DNA of 61,706 nucleotides from Nitrospira sp. (GCA_015903945.1 JABMDL010000005.1:1-61706), one strand, 5' to 3'. Positions 35,539 to 44,338 are shown, numbered from the stretch's first letter. Notes: a model not told the origin generated them from the letters alone. A program made the numbers and translations.

Positions 35539-35946
35539 ATGGGCATGGAACGGCGCGCTGCGTCTCATACTGAAGAAGAAGAAATGAATCAACGCCGCAA
35601 GTTATTGAATGCGGCTCGGCGAGGGGACACGAAAGCCATCAGCAAGTTGTTTGAGCTATACCAAGTGCGTGTGCTGAGCGGAGAGCAACTGGCAAAGGTC
35701 AACCGGACCATGGTGTACATGGCCCCGGTCGTTCCAGAAAAAGGCGGGAAATCCTCGGCCAAGGGGTCGGCAAAGGCCGCCAAGCAGAGTCCTGCAAAAC
35801 CGGTCAAGGCTCAACCAGAGAAACGGGTGGCAGCTCCGAAAGTGGTCAGTAAGAAACCTGTCCCAGTCAGGTCAGCCAAGAAAGATACGGTCAAACCCAA
35901 GCACAAACCCAACCCCAAGCCTAAGCACAAGCCTAAGCATAAGTAG
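35539..35946 (+). CDS. Lysine-rich basic protein with PKHK tail
   Basis: 135 residues. Residues about 16-60 are a short helical domain (NQRRKLLNAARRGDTKAISK, then LFELYQVRVLSGEQLAKV). The rest is disordered and strongly basic, AAK/PVK-type repeats ending in PKHKPNPKPKHKPKHK. Tails of this kind bind nucleic acid in histone-H1-like bacterial proteins; a nucleoid role is possible but unproved. ATGs at 35539, 35545 and 35584 are all possible starts. It converges with clpS 6 bp away. Confidence 0.62.
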   Translation: MGMERRAASHTEEEEMNQRRKLLNAARRGDTKAISKLFELYQVRVLSGEQLAKVNRTMVYMAPVVPEKGGKSSAKGSAKAAKQSPAKPVKAQPEKRVAAPKVVSKKPVPVRSAKKDTVKPKHKPNPKPKHKPKHK

Positions 35947-35952
35947 GTTCCG

Positions 35953-36249
35953 CTACTGGACGACGACTTTGAGTCCACCTCCGGCCAATTTGGCGGCGAT
36001 CTCCTCCGCCTGCGCGGTGGCCCCGCTATACACGACCGCTTCTCCTTCATGGTCGATGCGATAGGCCAGTTCGAAGGCCTTGGTCGCCGTCATGCCGGGA
36101 ATGAACCGGCAGAAGAGGTCGATGACCTGCTGGTAGGTATGGCAATCGCAATTAAAGACGACGACGCGGGACTCGAATCCGCTGCCGATGCCGGTCTCAA
36201 TGTCCTCTGTGGTATCCGGAATTGTCTGGGGCGTCGATGGGGCAGGCAT
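35953..36249 (-). CDS. clpS: ClpS-type Clp protease adaptor
   Basis: 98 residues; the core VVVFNCDCHTYQQVIDLFCR, then MTATKAFELAYRIDHEGEAV and AEEIAAKLAGGGLKV follow ClpS. ClpS delivers proteins with N-degrons to ClpAP. The usual VxNDDxTPMxFV becomes VFNCDCHTYQQV, a divergent form seen in several non-proteobacterial ClpS proteins. No clpA gene is adjacent. The N-terminal 25 residues are Pro/Thr-rich and disordered as expected. Confidence 0.85.
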   Translation of the reverse strand: MPAPSTPQTIPDTTEDIETGIGSGFESRVVVFNCDCHTYQQVIDLFCRFIPGMTATKAFELAYRIDHEGEAVVYSGATAQAEEIAAKLAGGGLKVVVQ

Positions 36250-36282
36250 GGGCCGAAATTCTAGCAGACCTGAGTGTAATGG

Positions 36283-36954
36283 TTAAGACGTACCGTGTTC
36301 GACCAACCTATTCTCAATCGTGATGCCCATTCGTTCTATACACCCGGTGAGTAATGTGAAATGGGCGTGCGAGTCAGTGGCAACGGCAAGCTGTCCCGCT
36401 GTAGCCAGTTGTATCGTATACACCAGTGAGGCTGAGGTTTTCAGCAGCGCAAGGCCATAGTCGAAGAGGTCGGCTTCTCTGCCGATGAGCCGTCGCCGGC
36501 TGAGTTCACGGATGCGGGCTACCGTAAAGGGAGTCGTCTCGAACGAGACATCCTTCAAGCGAACCAGCAAGGCCTGCTCGGTAGTGCCATCGTTGTTCCG
36601 CCCTGTGATATCTGTGCCATCGAATAGACCCCGTTGGAATCGGCGATTCTCCACCAGCGCTCGATGAAAGAGCACGCGCCAGGCTGAATCGGTCAGATCA
36701 CGATCCACGGCGATACAGGTCTCCAGATTGAGCGGTCCGCTGATATTGTAACCCTGCACCAGTCGCTCGCTTACCAGGAGGTCGGGGAAGGAATCTCCCA
36801 TACGGTCGGGAAAGGCTGTTGTCCCGCAGAATGGACTGACTTGTAGGGCCATATAGTCCCGGAAATGCACCTGCTGATACCGCTCCAGCAGCCTCTGCAG
36901 GGTGCGCTCGTGGCACAGATGAAAAGGATAAAACAACACGCCGGATCGTGTCAT
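36283..36954 (-). CDS. Hypothetical protein
   Basis: 223 residues without a domain I recognise. It starts MTRSGVLFYPFHLCHERTLQ and carries several scattered cysteines and aromatic residues; the C-terminal part is helical (SRRRLIGREADLFDYGLALL). No signal peptide or membrane helix. The coding character is good over its full length and it lies 33 bp upstream of clpS on the same strand, possibly in one transcript. Confidence 0.65.
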   Translation of the reverse strand: MTRSGVLFYPFHLCHERTLQRLLERYQQVHFRDYMALQVSPFCGTTAFPDRMGDSFPDLLVSERLVQGYNISGPLNLETCIAVDRDLTDSAWRVLFHRALVENRRFQRGLFDGTDITGRNNDGTTEQALLVRLKDVSFETTPFTVARIRELSRRRLIGREADLFDYGLALLKTSASLVYTIQLATAGQLAVATDSHAHFTLLTGCIERMGITIENRLVEHGTS

Positions 36955-37157
36955 GACAATGATCGATCAACGATAGTACTCATGCTGGGTTTCCGTTGTG
37001 CGGCGAATTGTAGCTCCTGACTCGACGTGTTTCTACTGGTTATCCCGGTGACAATGGGGCGCAAGCCCCTAAGGGACGCGGAGTCTCACTGGATGGAGGG
37101 CGCGATGCGATGAGGGTCTTCTCTTTTCTACCGGCATGACAGCCGATCGGCTCGTCG
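36955..37157. other. Intergenic region with a GNRA hairpin
   Basis: No gene seen. GGGGC-GCAA-GCCCC at 37056-37069 is a compact hairpin with a GNRA tetraloop, flanked by CCGGTGACAAT and TAAGGGACGCGG. No gene on the plus strand follows to be controlled, so it may instead be part of a structured 3' end or a small RNA. Confidence 0.35.
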
Positions 37158-37346
37158 TTATATCTTGTCCATATCGATCACTTCCGTCGCGTCCCACAGG
37201 TTCTTCGCCTCCGCATCAGCCAGGTCTTTTTCCCGGTCCGTTTCGTTTTCTTCTCCGAACGCCGCTTGCTGGTGATTCGCGTGAGCCTGCTCTGCTGACT
37301 GGTTCAGCCGGCGGCGCTTTTTTGACGGATCCATATTCACCGGCAT
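37158..37346 (-). CDS. Small charged hypothetical protein
   Basis: 62 residues, MPVNMDPSKKRRRLNQSAEQ to KNLWDATEVIDMDKI. Very hydrophilic, rich in Asp, Glu, Lys and Gln, with no signal or membrane part, probably disordered or helical. A good AGGAGA precedes the ATG at 37346 by nine bases, and the composition is coding-like. It lies 81 bp upstream of hemW on the same strand. No family recognised. Confidence 0.5.
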   Translation of the reverse strand: MPVNMDPSKKRRRLNQSAEQAHANHQQAAFGEENETDREKDLADAEAKNLWDATEVIDMDKI

Positions 37347-37427
37347 TGCGGTATCTCCTGTTCAACCCATAGTGTCCAATCGGATCCTGTGGCTTGTCAA
37401 TCCTGCCGGATACCCCGTTGTCCGGTG

Positions 37428-38564
37428 CTAATACAACTCTTGGGCCACCGAGTCTGCGTACCGTCTGCCTAACGTGGTCAGGCGAATGTGGTCCTCGGTG
37501 CATTCAACCAGGCCGCGGCTAGTGAGCCGGACCAGGACCTGGTATTCCGGCATGTCGGGACGAACGAGATGCCGGGGGACTCCTTCCACCAGTCGAAGCC
37601 CGAATACCAACGCGTCTCGCTGCTGCTCGATATCCGAGAGGCCGACGCGTTCAACGATCGGCCGGCGGCCGGCGGTTAGCATATCCACATACGTCGTGAG
37701 ATCGGCGACAGCGCCGAACCGGATTCCGTTCACATACGATTGGGCACTGGGGCCGAGGCCGAGATAATCGCCGTCGGTCCAGTAGAGCAAATTATGACGG
37801 CAGGAGAAACCGGGTTTGGCATAGTTGGAAATCTCGTACCGATCAAATCCCGCCTCATTGAGAATAGTTTCTGCCGCGGATTCCATGTCAATCTGAAGCG
37901 CCTCGTCCGGTCGCGGCGCAAGGTTCTTGGCGATGTCCTGGGCCAGCGTGGTGCCGTCTTCAATGGTCAACGCATAACAGGACACGTGAGTTGGCTCCAG
38001 CACGAGCAGCGATTGCACGGTCTCGGTCCATGAGGCAAGCGATTGGCCCGGCAGTCCGTACATCAGGTCCAGATTGATATTCGAGAAGCCGGCGTTATGT
38101 GCGGCTTCGACGGCGTCTTCCGTGTCCTTGACTTGTCCGGGTCGACCGATCCGGGCAAAGTCCTGCTCGTTCATGGATTCCGCCCCGAAGCTGATCCGGT
38201 TGAATCCGGCATCGGTCAACATGCTCAAATCCCTGGGTGTCACGGTCGAAGGATGGGCTTCCACCGTGATTTCCACTGATGATTCCGTCGGCCAGGTTGT
38301 CTGGATCAACCGGAGCAGCGAAGCCAGTTGTGCGGCACGAAGGGCCGTCGGTGTCCCGCCCCCGAAGTAGATGCTCCGCAATGGACGACGCCCCCCCAAT
38401 GCTTCCTGACGAGAGAGATCGATTTCTTGTGCGAGTGCCGTGCAGAACGACTGCATCCGATCAGCCCTGGCGACCTCGAGGTAGAACGCGCAAAATTGGC
38501 AGCGCTGCCTGCAGAATGGAATGTGGACGTAGAGGCCGATGTCGCGCTGCGGCTGAATAGTCAT
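37428..38564 (-). CDS. hemW: Heme chaperone HemW (radical SAM)
   Basis: 378 residues. The radical SAM cluster motif is Cys18, Cys22 and Cys25 in PFCRQRCQFCAF. GGGTPTAL, ITVEAHPS and FGAESMNEQDFARIGR follow the HemW/CpdH pattern, and CRHNLLYWTDGDYLGLGPSA has the HNxxYW heme-contact motif that separates HemW from coproporphyrinogen dehydrogenase HemN. HemW hands heme to membrane proteins such as respiratory oxidases. It overlaps the small gene upstream (38561-38827) by 4 bp. Confidence 0.92.
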   Translation of the reverse strand: MTIQPQRDIGLYVHIPFCRQRCQFCAFYLEVARADRMQSFCTALAQEIDLSRQEALGGRRPLRSIYFGGGTPTALRAAQLASLLRLIQTTWPTESSVEITVEAHPSTVTPRDLSMLTDAGFNRISFGAESMNEQDFARIGRPGQVKDTEDAVEAAHNAGFSNINLDLMYGLPGQSLASWTETVQSLLVLEPTHVSCYALTIEDGTTLAQDIAKNLAPRPDEALQIDMESAAETILNEAGFDRYEISNYAKPGFSCRHNLLYWTDGDYLGLGPSAQSYVNGIRFGAVADLTTYVDMLTAGRRPIVERVGLSDIEQQRDALVFGLRLVEGVPRHLVRPDMPEYQVLVRLTSRGLVECTEDHIRLTTLGRRYADSVAQELY

Positions 38565-38827
38565 AGGGAGAAGGGCTGGGACTGTGAAAAGTCCCGCTCC
38601 AGGACGATTTCGATTTCATCCTCCGCCGACTTGCCGCGGTTGCGAGTATGGACGCTCCAGTGCGGCGTCCGCCGCAGGGAATCGAAGACGGTCTTGATCA
38701 GTTCCGGCTTCATGCGGGATTCCCAGGCACGTACCCAGGCGTGGTGGTCGTCGTCGCCCTCGTAATCGTCCGGGAATCGCACTTCCAGGCAGAATCGCAG
38801 GGTGAACGTCTTGTCTTCTTGATACAT
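38561..38827 (-). CDS. Small hypothetical protein coupled to hemW
   Basis: 88 residues from ATG 38827 (MYQEDKTFTLRFCLEVRFPD), with GAGAGGA upstream. Short beta and helical segments, acidic stretch DDYEGDDDHH, no known domain. It overlaps the hemW start by 4 bp, so it is probably co-translated with it. A longer frame begins at 38863 without an SD. Confidence 0.62.
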   Translation of the reverse strand: MYQEDKTFTLRFCLEVRFPDDYEGDDDHHAWVRAWESRMKPELIKTVFDSLRRTPHWSVHTRNRGKSAEDEIEIVLERDFSQSQPFSL

Positions 38828-38893
38828 AACGGTCCTCTCGTTGCGATCCGGCCTGCGCAACATTATAATGAGCCATCATCAAGGAGTCTTGCC

Positions 38894-39118
38894 ATGCCTA
38901 TCTTCGAATATGTCTGTCGGGAATGCAATCATCGCTTCGAGCTGCTGATTCAGGGAGCCACGGAAGCAGCCTGTCCCAAGTGCAGGACGACGAAACTCGA
39001 CAAACAATTCTCCGCGTTCGGCGTCGGAGCGACGGCCGGGTGGGCCTCATCCAGCGGTCCGGGACCCTGCGGAAGTTGCGGTGATCCTCGCGGACCCGGC
39101 TCGTGCTCAATGAACTAA
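38894..39118 (+). CDS. FmdB-type zinc ribbon protein
   Basis: 74 residues: MPIFEYVCRECNHRFELLIQ with Cys8 and Cys11, then AACPKCRTTK with Cys27 and Cys30, a zinc ribbon of the FmdB family. The tail is Gly/Ser-rich with three more cysteines (GPCGSCGDPRGPGSC). These proteins are taken as putative regulators; no target is known. AAGGAG precedes the ATG. The hypothetical gene at 39125 follows after 6 bp. Confidence 0.88.
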   Translation: MPIFEYVCRECNHRFELLIQGATEAACPKCRTTKLDKQFSAFGVGATAGWASSSGPGPCGSCGDPRGPGSCSMN

Positions 39119-39124
39119 CTGCGC

Positions 39125-39451
39125 ATGGGTACGCCAGCCGAGCAAGCGATGGCCCGCGCCATCGCGGCCATCTCCCACTCTGACCCTCTGATCAAGCTGC
39201 TGCACCAAGTGCGGCTCGGCCGCATGAAACCCACAGATGCGGGGTTGCGCGCGATCACGGAATCCTGGCTCGCCGCCTATGAAAAGGCCCTGGCCACGGA
39301 TGGTCTCACTCGATCCTGTCTCCGGCGGCTCGATCCCACACCCCGGCTTGCCGTTCTGATCGATGCCGGCGTGCTGACAAACGAGCACCCGGGAGTCACG
39401 TCACTCAACGCAGCCTATGATCGGGCGATCGCTCTCGCAGCATCCGAATAG
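39125..39451 (+). CDS. Hypothetical helical protein
   Basis: 108 residues beginning MGTPAEQAMARAIAAISHSD, with almost continuous helix and no signal peptide. It has a coding composition and starts 6 bp after the FmdB-type gene, so the two form an operon with the exported protein downstream. No family recognised. Confidence 0.6.
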   Translation: MGTPAEQAMARAIAAISHSDPLIKLLHQVRLGRMKPTDAGLRAITESWLAAYEKALATDGLTRSCLRRLDPTPRLAVLIDAGVLTNEHPGVTSLNAAYDRAIALAASE

Positions 39452-39458
39452 GCGTGCT

Positions 39459-40115
39459 ATGCCCCGGATCTTCCTCCTGTGGCTTCTTTGCGTATGGGGC
39501 ATTCCTGCAGGGGTATCTGCGCAGGATGCGTCCGGCACCGGTTCCTTGTGGGCGATTCCTCTGGCAGAGATCGGCACGAAGCTCCCTCGGGATACGCAGG
39601 TATTAATTGAACGCAGCGCCATCGAGGCCTTTCTGGCCGAGTTGGATGGAACCCCTCCCGACTGGGCCAACGTCTATGGTCATGGCCATCATGATGCGGA
39701 TCATGACGAACGGCTGTTCAACCTCAACCGAGAGCGGGATGCGGCGCGAGAGGGCAAGGCGGCATTGACCCGCCGTGTAGCCTTTGTGTGGCCGGGAGAA
39801 TTATCACGGTTCGATCCGGAGAGTCGGAGTTATGCGGTGTCCCTCGGGCCAGAATTCAACCGGACCAGTTGGGGCATCGTGAGGTTCAAGCCGGAAGATC
39901 TACCCGGTAATCTCAGAGCCAGACCACGCAAGAAACTCGCCGCTCAGATTCGTAGCCGCTTGGCCAAAGGGGAAATAGTAGACGTAACGGTTGTCTTGGT
40001 CGGGACGTTGATCCCTACCGAATCCATCGTCTACGACTTTTCGCACGATGAGGAAGGGCGTGGCATGGTCATGCCGGTCGTCCGTATCGAGCAGGTGGCC
40101 TATCTGCTCAAATGA
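39459..40115 (+). CDS. Exported hypothetical protein
   Basis: 218 residues from ATG 39459. The signal peptide MPRIFLLWLLCVWGIPAGVSA is followed by QDASGTG. The mature part is mixed alpha/beta with a His/Asp-rich patch YGHGHHDADHDERL that could bind metal. The rest (LPGNLRARPRKKLAAQIRSR, VTVVLVGTLIPTESIVYDFS) gives no family I know. It starts 7 bp after the gene upstream. Probably periplasmic. Confidence 0.62.
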   Translation: MPRIFLLWLLCVWGIPAGVSAQDASGTGSLWAIPLAEIGTKLPRDTQVLIERSAIEAFLAELDGTPPDWANVYGHGHHDADHDERLFNLNRERDAAREGKAALTRRVAFVWPGELSRFDPESRSYAVSLGPEFNRTSWGIVRFKPEDLPGNLRARPRKKLAAQIRSRLAKGEIVDVTVVLVGTLIPTESIVYDFSHDEEGRGMVMPVVRIEQVAYLLK

Positions 40116-40206
40116 GTCCGACTCTCTACAACGACATGTCGGACAAATCGGTGCCGCGCATAGTGATTCACATCCAGGAGTCGGTCGGACAGAGCCGCAG
40201 AGGATG

Positions 40207-40229
40207 CGGTTTTTGTCACATCCTGTTAG
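40207..40229. repeat. Possible decayed end of the palindromic repeat
   Basis: GGTTTTTGTCACATCCTGTTAG closely resembles the right end of repeat copy 1 (CTTTTTCAGCATCCTGTTAG). Together with AGGATGC just upstream it could fold into AGGATG/CATCCT. It lies just before the flavin/iron-sulfur oxidoreductase start and might be a remnant or an independent short hairpin. Confidence 0.35.
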
Positions 40230-40248
40230 AATGCGCCGCATTGCCGCT

Positions 40249-43092
40249 ATGACCGCTCCAACTCTGATCCTTCCCGAACGATCCCGCGCCGTTGCCGCCG
40301 ATCTTCGAGCCAAACTTGGTTCTGATAGGGTAAAGGACGATCGCCCGACGCTGACGGCCTATGCGGTCGATGCCAGCATCTATCGTATGGAGCCGAAAGC
40401 TGTTGTGCTTGCCGAATCAGAAGAGGACATTGCGTCAACAGTTCGGTATGCGGCCGCGAACGGCATTCCACTGACGCCACGAGCCGCCGGCACGAATCTC
40501 ACTGGTTCCGCAATAGGATCAGGAATTATCCTAGATATCTCTAGGTTAAACAGAATACTGGAAGTTAATCGTGAAGAACGGTGGGCCCGGGTTCAGCCGG
40601 GAATAGTGCTGGCTGAATTGAATAGACAATTGGCCCGCGACGGCCTGCTGTTCGGCCCGGATCCGTCCAGCGGCGATATGTGCAAGCTCGGCGGCATGCT
40701 GGCGAATAACTCGTCCGGGCCGCATACGTTGCGGTATGGCGCAGTCAAGGACAACGTCCTGCGCCTCCGGACCTGCTTGGTGTCCGGAACATGGGTGGAT
40801 GCCCAGGCGTATGAGTTGAACGATCCGGCGTTCGAGCGGTTGCTGACCGCCATCCCGGCGTTGAGGGAAATCTTTGTACTTGTGCAGACGCATGCGGACA
40901 TGATCCGCGCGAAGAAGCCGACGGTCAGCAAGAACAGTTGTGGATACAATCTCTTCGGCTTGGCCGACGGCTTGGCGGAAGGTCTGTTTGATTTGCCCAA
41001 ATTGTTGGTGGGCAGCGAGGGGACGCTGGGCGTCGTGAGCGAGGCGACCGTGAAGCTTGTCGACACACCCAAGGCGACCGTGACCGCGCTGATTCACTTT
41101 CGCCATCTTCAAGAAGTGGGGGAGGCGGTGCCGCGGTTACTCGAATTGAACCCAAGCGCCTTGGAGGTCATGGATGCCAACACGCTCAACCTCATCGGGC
41201 GCGCCAAACACGGGATCCCGCCCGACGCGGCGGCGACATTACTGATCGAAGTGGACGCAGATTCCCTAGATGACGATCTCCATGACCGCGCCGAACAGAT
41301 GGCGGCTGTCTGCCGTCCATTCAGGCTGGCCTCCGAGTTGACCCTGGCCTTCGATCTGGAACGGCGAGAGCAGCTCTGGAAAGCGCGAAAAGCCCTGTAC
41401 CCCACTCTCTATCGGTACGATCCTCTGAAAAAGCCCATTAATTTCGTGGATGACGTCGTGGTTCGTGCCGAACGTATTAGCGAACTGATCCATTATCTGG
41501 AGAACTTCTTTGAGGGGCAACAGGTGCCCGTGGCCATCTTCGGCCATATCGGGAATGGAAATGCCCACATTGTGCCGCTGTTGAATGTGAATAACCACAA
41601 TGATTTCAACAAAATGGTTCAAGGATATTATGAGATTCATTCGACGGTGCTTGATCGCTTCGGCGGATCAATTTGCGGAGAGCATGGCGACGGTCGGGTG
41701 AGAGCCGAGTATGTGAAGAAAATGTTTGGGGAGGACCTCTACGGTCTCTTCGTGCAGGTGAAACAGGCATTCGATCCGGGTTACATTCTCAATCCGGGAA
41801 TCAAGATCAGCGACCGGCCGTTCACCGACCACATCGATTACACGCGACTATCCAAGTCGTGCGCGACGTGCGCCAAATGCAACGCCGTCTGTCCCGTCTA
41901 CGATGTCTTTCAATCCGAGGATATGAGTTCGCGGGGCTGGTTCGAGATTGTGACCTCGAAGGATTACAGCTATTTGAATTCGAAACGGGTGGTGGAGGCC
42001 TGCCTGAATTGCAAGTCCTGCCGGACAGTCTGTCCGGCGGGAGTGGACGTGTCCGATCTAATTTTGCAAAAACGAGCCGAACATCCGAATCGACTGGCGG
42101 GCTGGATCTTTCGATTCCAAGCCGACGGAGCGAGATTTGAAGCAGTGCTGCGATGGCTGGGAAAAACCCAGCCGCTTTGGGACCGTCCGCTGTGGCGGCG
42201 GCTCTTGGAATGGGTCACGAAGCCGGTCATGAGCCGATTGGCTTCCACGGCGAGATTGCCTCACGAGCTGGTTCTGCCGAAATTTGCGGAGAGACAGTTG
42301 CGGGACCGCCATGCGAATTTGATTCCGGCTGAATCGCCCCAGGCTCCATCGAGCCGTGTCGCCTATTTTCACGGGTGTGCCGCGAATTATCTCGATGACG
42401 GAGTCGGCGATGCAGTTATCGGTGTCCTCCGCAAGCATGGAGTGGAACCGGCCCTGCCGCCGCAACGTTGCTCTGGGACCCCCATTCAAACCTACGGGCA
42501 CATGGATCTCGTGCGCGAGGGAGCCCGGTTCAATCTCAACTCGTTGGCGCGGTATGACACAGTTGTAACCGGTTGTGCCTCCTGTACGCTGATGCTCAAA
42601 GATTATCCGACACTCTTCGCCGAGGGGGAGGAGCGTCGCCGGGCGGATGAGTTGGCGAAGAAGGTCGTCCATATCACTGAATTTGTCGCACGCTCTCCCC
42701 AGGCTCCGCCGATGGCGCAAACCGCCGGGCGAACCAAGCGAGTGACCTACCACTCGTCCTGCCACCTGCGGGCCGCCGGTGTGACCAAGGAACCAAGGAA
42801 GCTCTTAGCCTCCTTGCCGGGTGTCAATTTCACTGAAATGCCGGACGCCGATCGCTGTGCCGGGGGAGCCGGGACGTTTATCGTGAAGGATTACGATACC
42901 TCGCAATTAATCTTCGCGCGCAAGGCTCGCGCGGTCGAACAGGCTGGAGCCGATGTCGTGGCGACCAGTTGTCCCGCATGCATCATCCGCCTCAAGAACG
43001 GATTACGGGAAGGGGTGGAAGTCAAACATGTCGCCCAGATGTTGGATGAGGCCTATGAAGCGGCAGAAAAGCCTGTTGTTCGTGAAGCGTGA
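40249..43092 (+). CDS. FAD-binding oxidase fused to Fe-S and CCG domains (glycolate/D-lactate dehydrogenase type)
   Basis: 947 residues from ATG 40249; 40231 is an alternative. Residues about 20-220 form the FAD-binding domain (PRAAGTNLTGSAIGSGIILD), 220-500 the oxidase C-terminal domain (LVGSEGTLGVVSEATVKLVD). Two 4Fe-4S motifs follow: CATCAKCNAVCPVYD near 538 and CLNCKSCRTVCPAG near 585. The C-terminal third has two CCG-type domains (YFHGCAANYLDDG, HSSCHLRAAGV, ADRCAGGAG). The combination equals GlcD and GlcF fused, typical of membrane-linked D-2-hydroxyacid dehydrogenases. The exact hydroxyacid is not clear. Electrons likely go to the quinone pool. Confidence 0.9.
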   Translation: MTAPTLILPERSRAVAADLRAKLGSDRVKDDRPTLTAYAVDASIYRMEPKAVVLAESEEDIASTVRYAAANGIPLTPRAAGTNLTGSAIGSGIILDISRLNRILEVNREERWARVQPGIVLAELNRQLARDGLLFGPDPSSGDMCKLGGMLANNSSGPHTLRYGAVKDNVLRLRTCLVSGTWVDAQAYELNDPAFERLLTAIPALREIFVLVQTHADMIRAKKPTVSKNSCGYNLFGLADGLAEGLFDLPKLLVGSEGTLGVVSEATVKLVDTPKATVTALIHFRHLQEVGEAVPRLLELNPSALEVMDANTLNLIGRAKHGIPPDAAATLLIEVDADSLDDDLHDRAEQMAAVCRPFRLASELTLAFDLERREQLWKARKALYPTLYRYDPLKKPINFVDDVVVRAERISELIHYLENFFEGQQVPVAIFGHIGNGNAHIVPLLNVNNHNDFNKMVQGYYEIHSTVLDRFGGSICGEHGDGRVRAEYVKKMFGEDLYGLFVQVKQAFDPGYILNPGIKISDRPFTDHIDYTRLSKSCATCAKCNAVCPVYDVFQSEDMSSRGWFEIVTSKDYSYLNSKRVVEACLNCKSCRTVCPAGVDVSDLILQKRAEHPNRLAGWIFRFQADGARFEAVLRWLGKTQPLWDRPLWRRLLEWVTKPVMSRLASTARLPHELVLPKFAERQLRDRHANLIPAESPQAPSSRVAYFHGCAANYLDDGVGDAVIGVLRKHGVEPALPPQRCSGTPIQTYGHMDLVREGARFNLNSLARYDTVVTGCASCTLMLKDYPTLFAEGEERRRADELAKKVVHITEFVARSPQAPPMAQTAGRTKRVTYHSSCHLRAAGVTKEPRKLLASLPGVNFTEMPDADRCAGGAGTFIVKDYDTSQLIFARKARAVEQAGADVVATSCPACIIRLKNGLREGVEVKHVAQMLDEAYEAAEKPVVREA

Positions 43093-43155
43093 AGCGTATC
43101 TCGTGAAGTGGCACTCAAGCAACGAGATACGAACGACGAGATACGAGGAACGAGT
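43085..43155. repeat. ACGAGATACG inverted and direct repeats
   Basis: CGTATCTCGT at 43095-43104 is the exact inverse of ACGAGATACG at 43122-43131, which is repeated directly at 43136-43145. GTGAAGC is doubled at the left. The block fills the spacer before the MoaD-like gene and can fold into a 10 bp hairpin. It resembles other short-word spacers in this window. Confidence 0.6.
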
Positions 43156-43158
43156 CTT

Positions 43159-43437
43159 ATGGTGACGGTGTTGGTGCTCGGCCATGTGTTGCGCGATGCG
43201 GTGGGGGACAGTGAAATCGACGTCGTGTTATCCGGCCCCACGACGGTGAAGAAACTTGTCGAGGCGAACCAGACGCGACTCGGGGCACTTCTGCCGTTTA
43301 TCGCCGGCCGCGAAACGTTGATCACCATCAATAAGAGAATCGGAACGGACGATTCACCGGTGCGTGACGGCGACACCGTGCAGTTCGCCTATCAATCCCG
43401 AGCCTCCTATGACGGCACGCGTGATATTCCGGTGTGA
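43159..43437 (+). CDS. MoaD/ThiS-fold protein without C-terminal GG
   Basis: 92 residues: MVTVLVLGHVLRDAVGDSEI, then ETLITINKRIGTDDSPVRDG DTVQFAYQ fits the beta-grasp ubiquitin-like fold of MoaD/ThiS. It ends SRASYDGTRDIPV, not with Gly-Gly, so it cannot be a standard sulfur carrier unless cleaved after an internal glycine. It follows the Fe-S oxidoreductase by 66 bp. A longer frame begins at 43108 in the repeat block. Role unknown. Confidence 0.65.
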   Translation: MVTVLVLGHVLRDAVGDSEIDVVLSGPTTVKKLVEANQTRLGALLPFIAGRETLITINKRIGTDDSPVRDGDTVQFAYQSRASYDGTRDIPV

Positions 43438-43543
43438 CCACCCTGCGCCTTGAGGAGCCTGAGTGTTGTTTCGATCCCACGATTGAGCTGGATCTGCTGG
43501 CGGTATAGGCTCATGTCCGGTTGATGGGCGTCAGTCATGTAGC

Positions 43544-44323
43544 ATGCCGCGCGATGATAACCACAAGGCTGAGAAGGCCCGTGCCGGAGCTCGGCGGCTG
43601 ATCGAGCAAACCCCGATAGCCCTGGCCGGGTTGGCGGTGATAAGCGGCCTGGCCTATCTCGCCGGATCGTTTTATACCAGAGCCTACTTTGCCGAATTCG
43701 GCGCCTCATGGATTTTGGACGAGGTTCCGACGGCGATATACTTCAGCCAAAGCTGGATTCCGCTGCTGCTGATTCTCTTCTTCGTCTATTTGGCCACAAC
43801 GAACCTCGGGTTGATCGACAGTCAGAGCAATCTGACCGCGAGTGCCAAATTCAAGATCTCAGTCTTCGTGGTCCACTACGGCTCGTGGCTGTTCATCCTG
43901 CTGTTAGCGACAATCCCGTTGCTCAGCCTGGGAGGCGCCACGCTCGCTGCCATCGTGTTGTCGGTCATTTCTATCGTGGTGCTTCTATGGTTGCTGGGTT
44001 CGGCGCTCGAGCTTCTGGTCGTCCGGTTTATGACGCAAGACTCGGATATGGATCTGACAATGGCCTATATCGCCTGTGTCCTCATAGCCACCGGTTTATA
44101 TGTCGTTCCGGTCCAACTGGGAATAAATTGGGCACGGGCCGATAAAGAATCCCCCTCCTCTTTACTCACCGTGTACCTGCATGGGAATGCCGAAAAGGAG
44201 TACAAGCTGCTGTTTTCGGCTGAGGAGCGACTCTATGTGTTTCCAGCCAAGTATGAAGGACGGTTTCCGCCCGTCGAGGCGACGACGGCGACCGATGTCA
44301 GCTTTACGGCGACTAAACAGTGA
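43544..44323 (+). CDS. Multi-pass membrane protein, function unknown
   Basis: 259 residues with a basic N-terminus and four or five hydrophobic helices (for example ALAGLAVISGLAYLAG, WIPLLLILFFVYLATTN and LATIPLLSLGGATLAAIVLS). After residue 200 comes a polar C-terminal domain (SSLLTVYLHGNAEKEYKLLF) likely in the periplasm or cytoplasm. No transporter signature seen. It stands between the MoaD-fold gene and convergent hrpB. Confidence 0.6.
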   Translation: MPRDDNHKAEKARAGARRLIEQTPIALAGLAVISGLAYLAGSFYTRAYFAEFGASWILDEVPTAIYFSQSWIPLLLILFFVYLATTNLGLIDSQSNLTASAKFKISVFVVHYGSWLFILLLATIPLLSLGGATLAAIVLSVISIVVLLWLLGSALELLVVRFMTQDSDMDLTMAYIACVLIATGLYVVPVQLGINWARADKESPSSLLTVYLHGNAEKEYKLLFSAEERLYVFPAKYEGRFPPVEATTATDVSFTATKQ

Positions 44324-44338
44324 CTCACTTGGCGGGGA

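Noticed and set aside
37046..37100. Possible riboswitch around the GNRA hairpin
   Set aside because: A tetraloop hairpin is present, but no known aptamer fits and no plus-strand gene follows.
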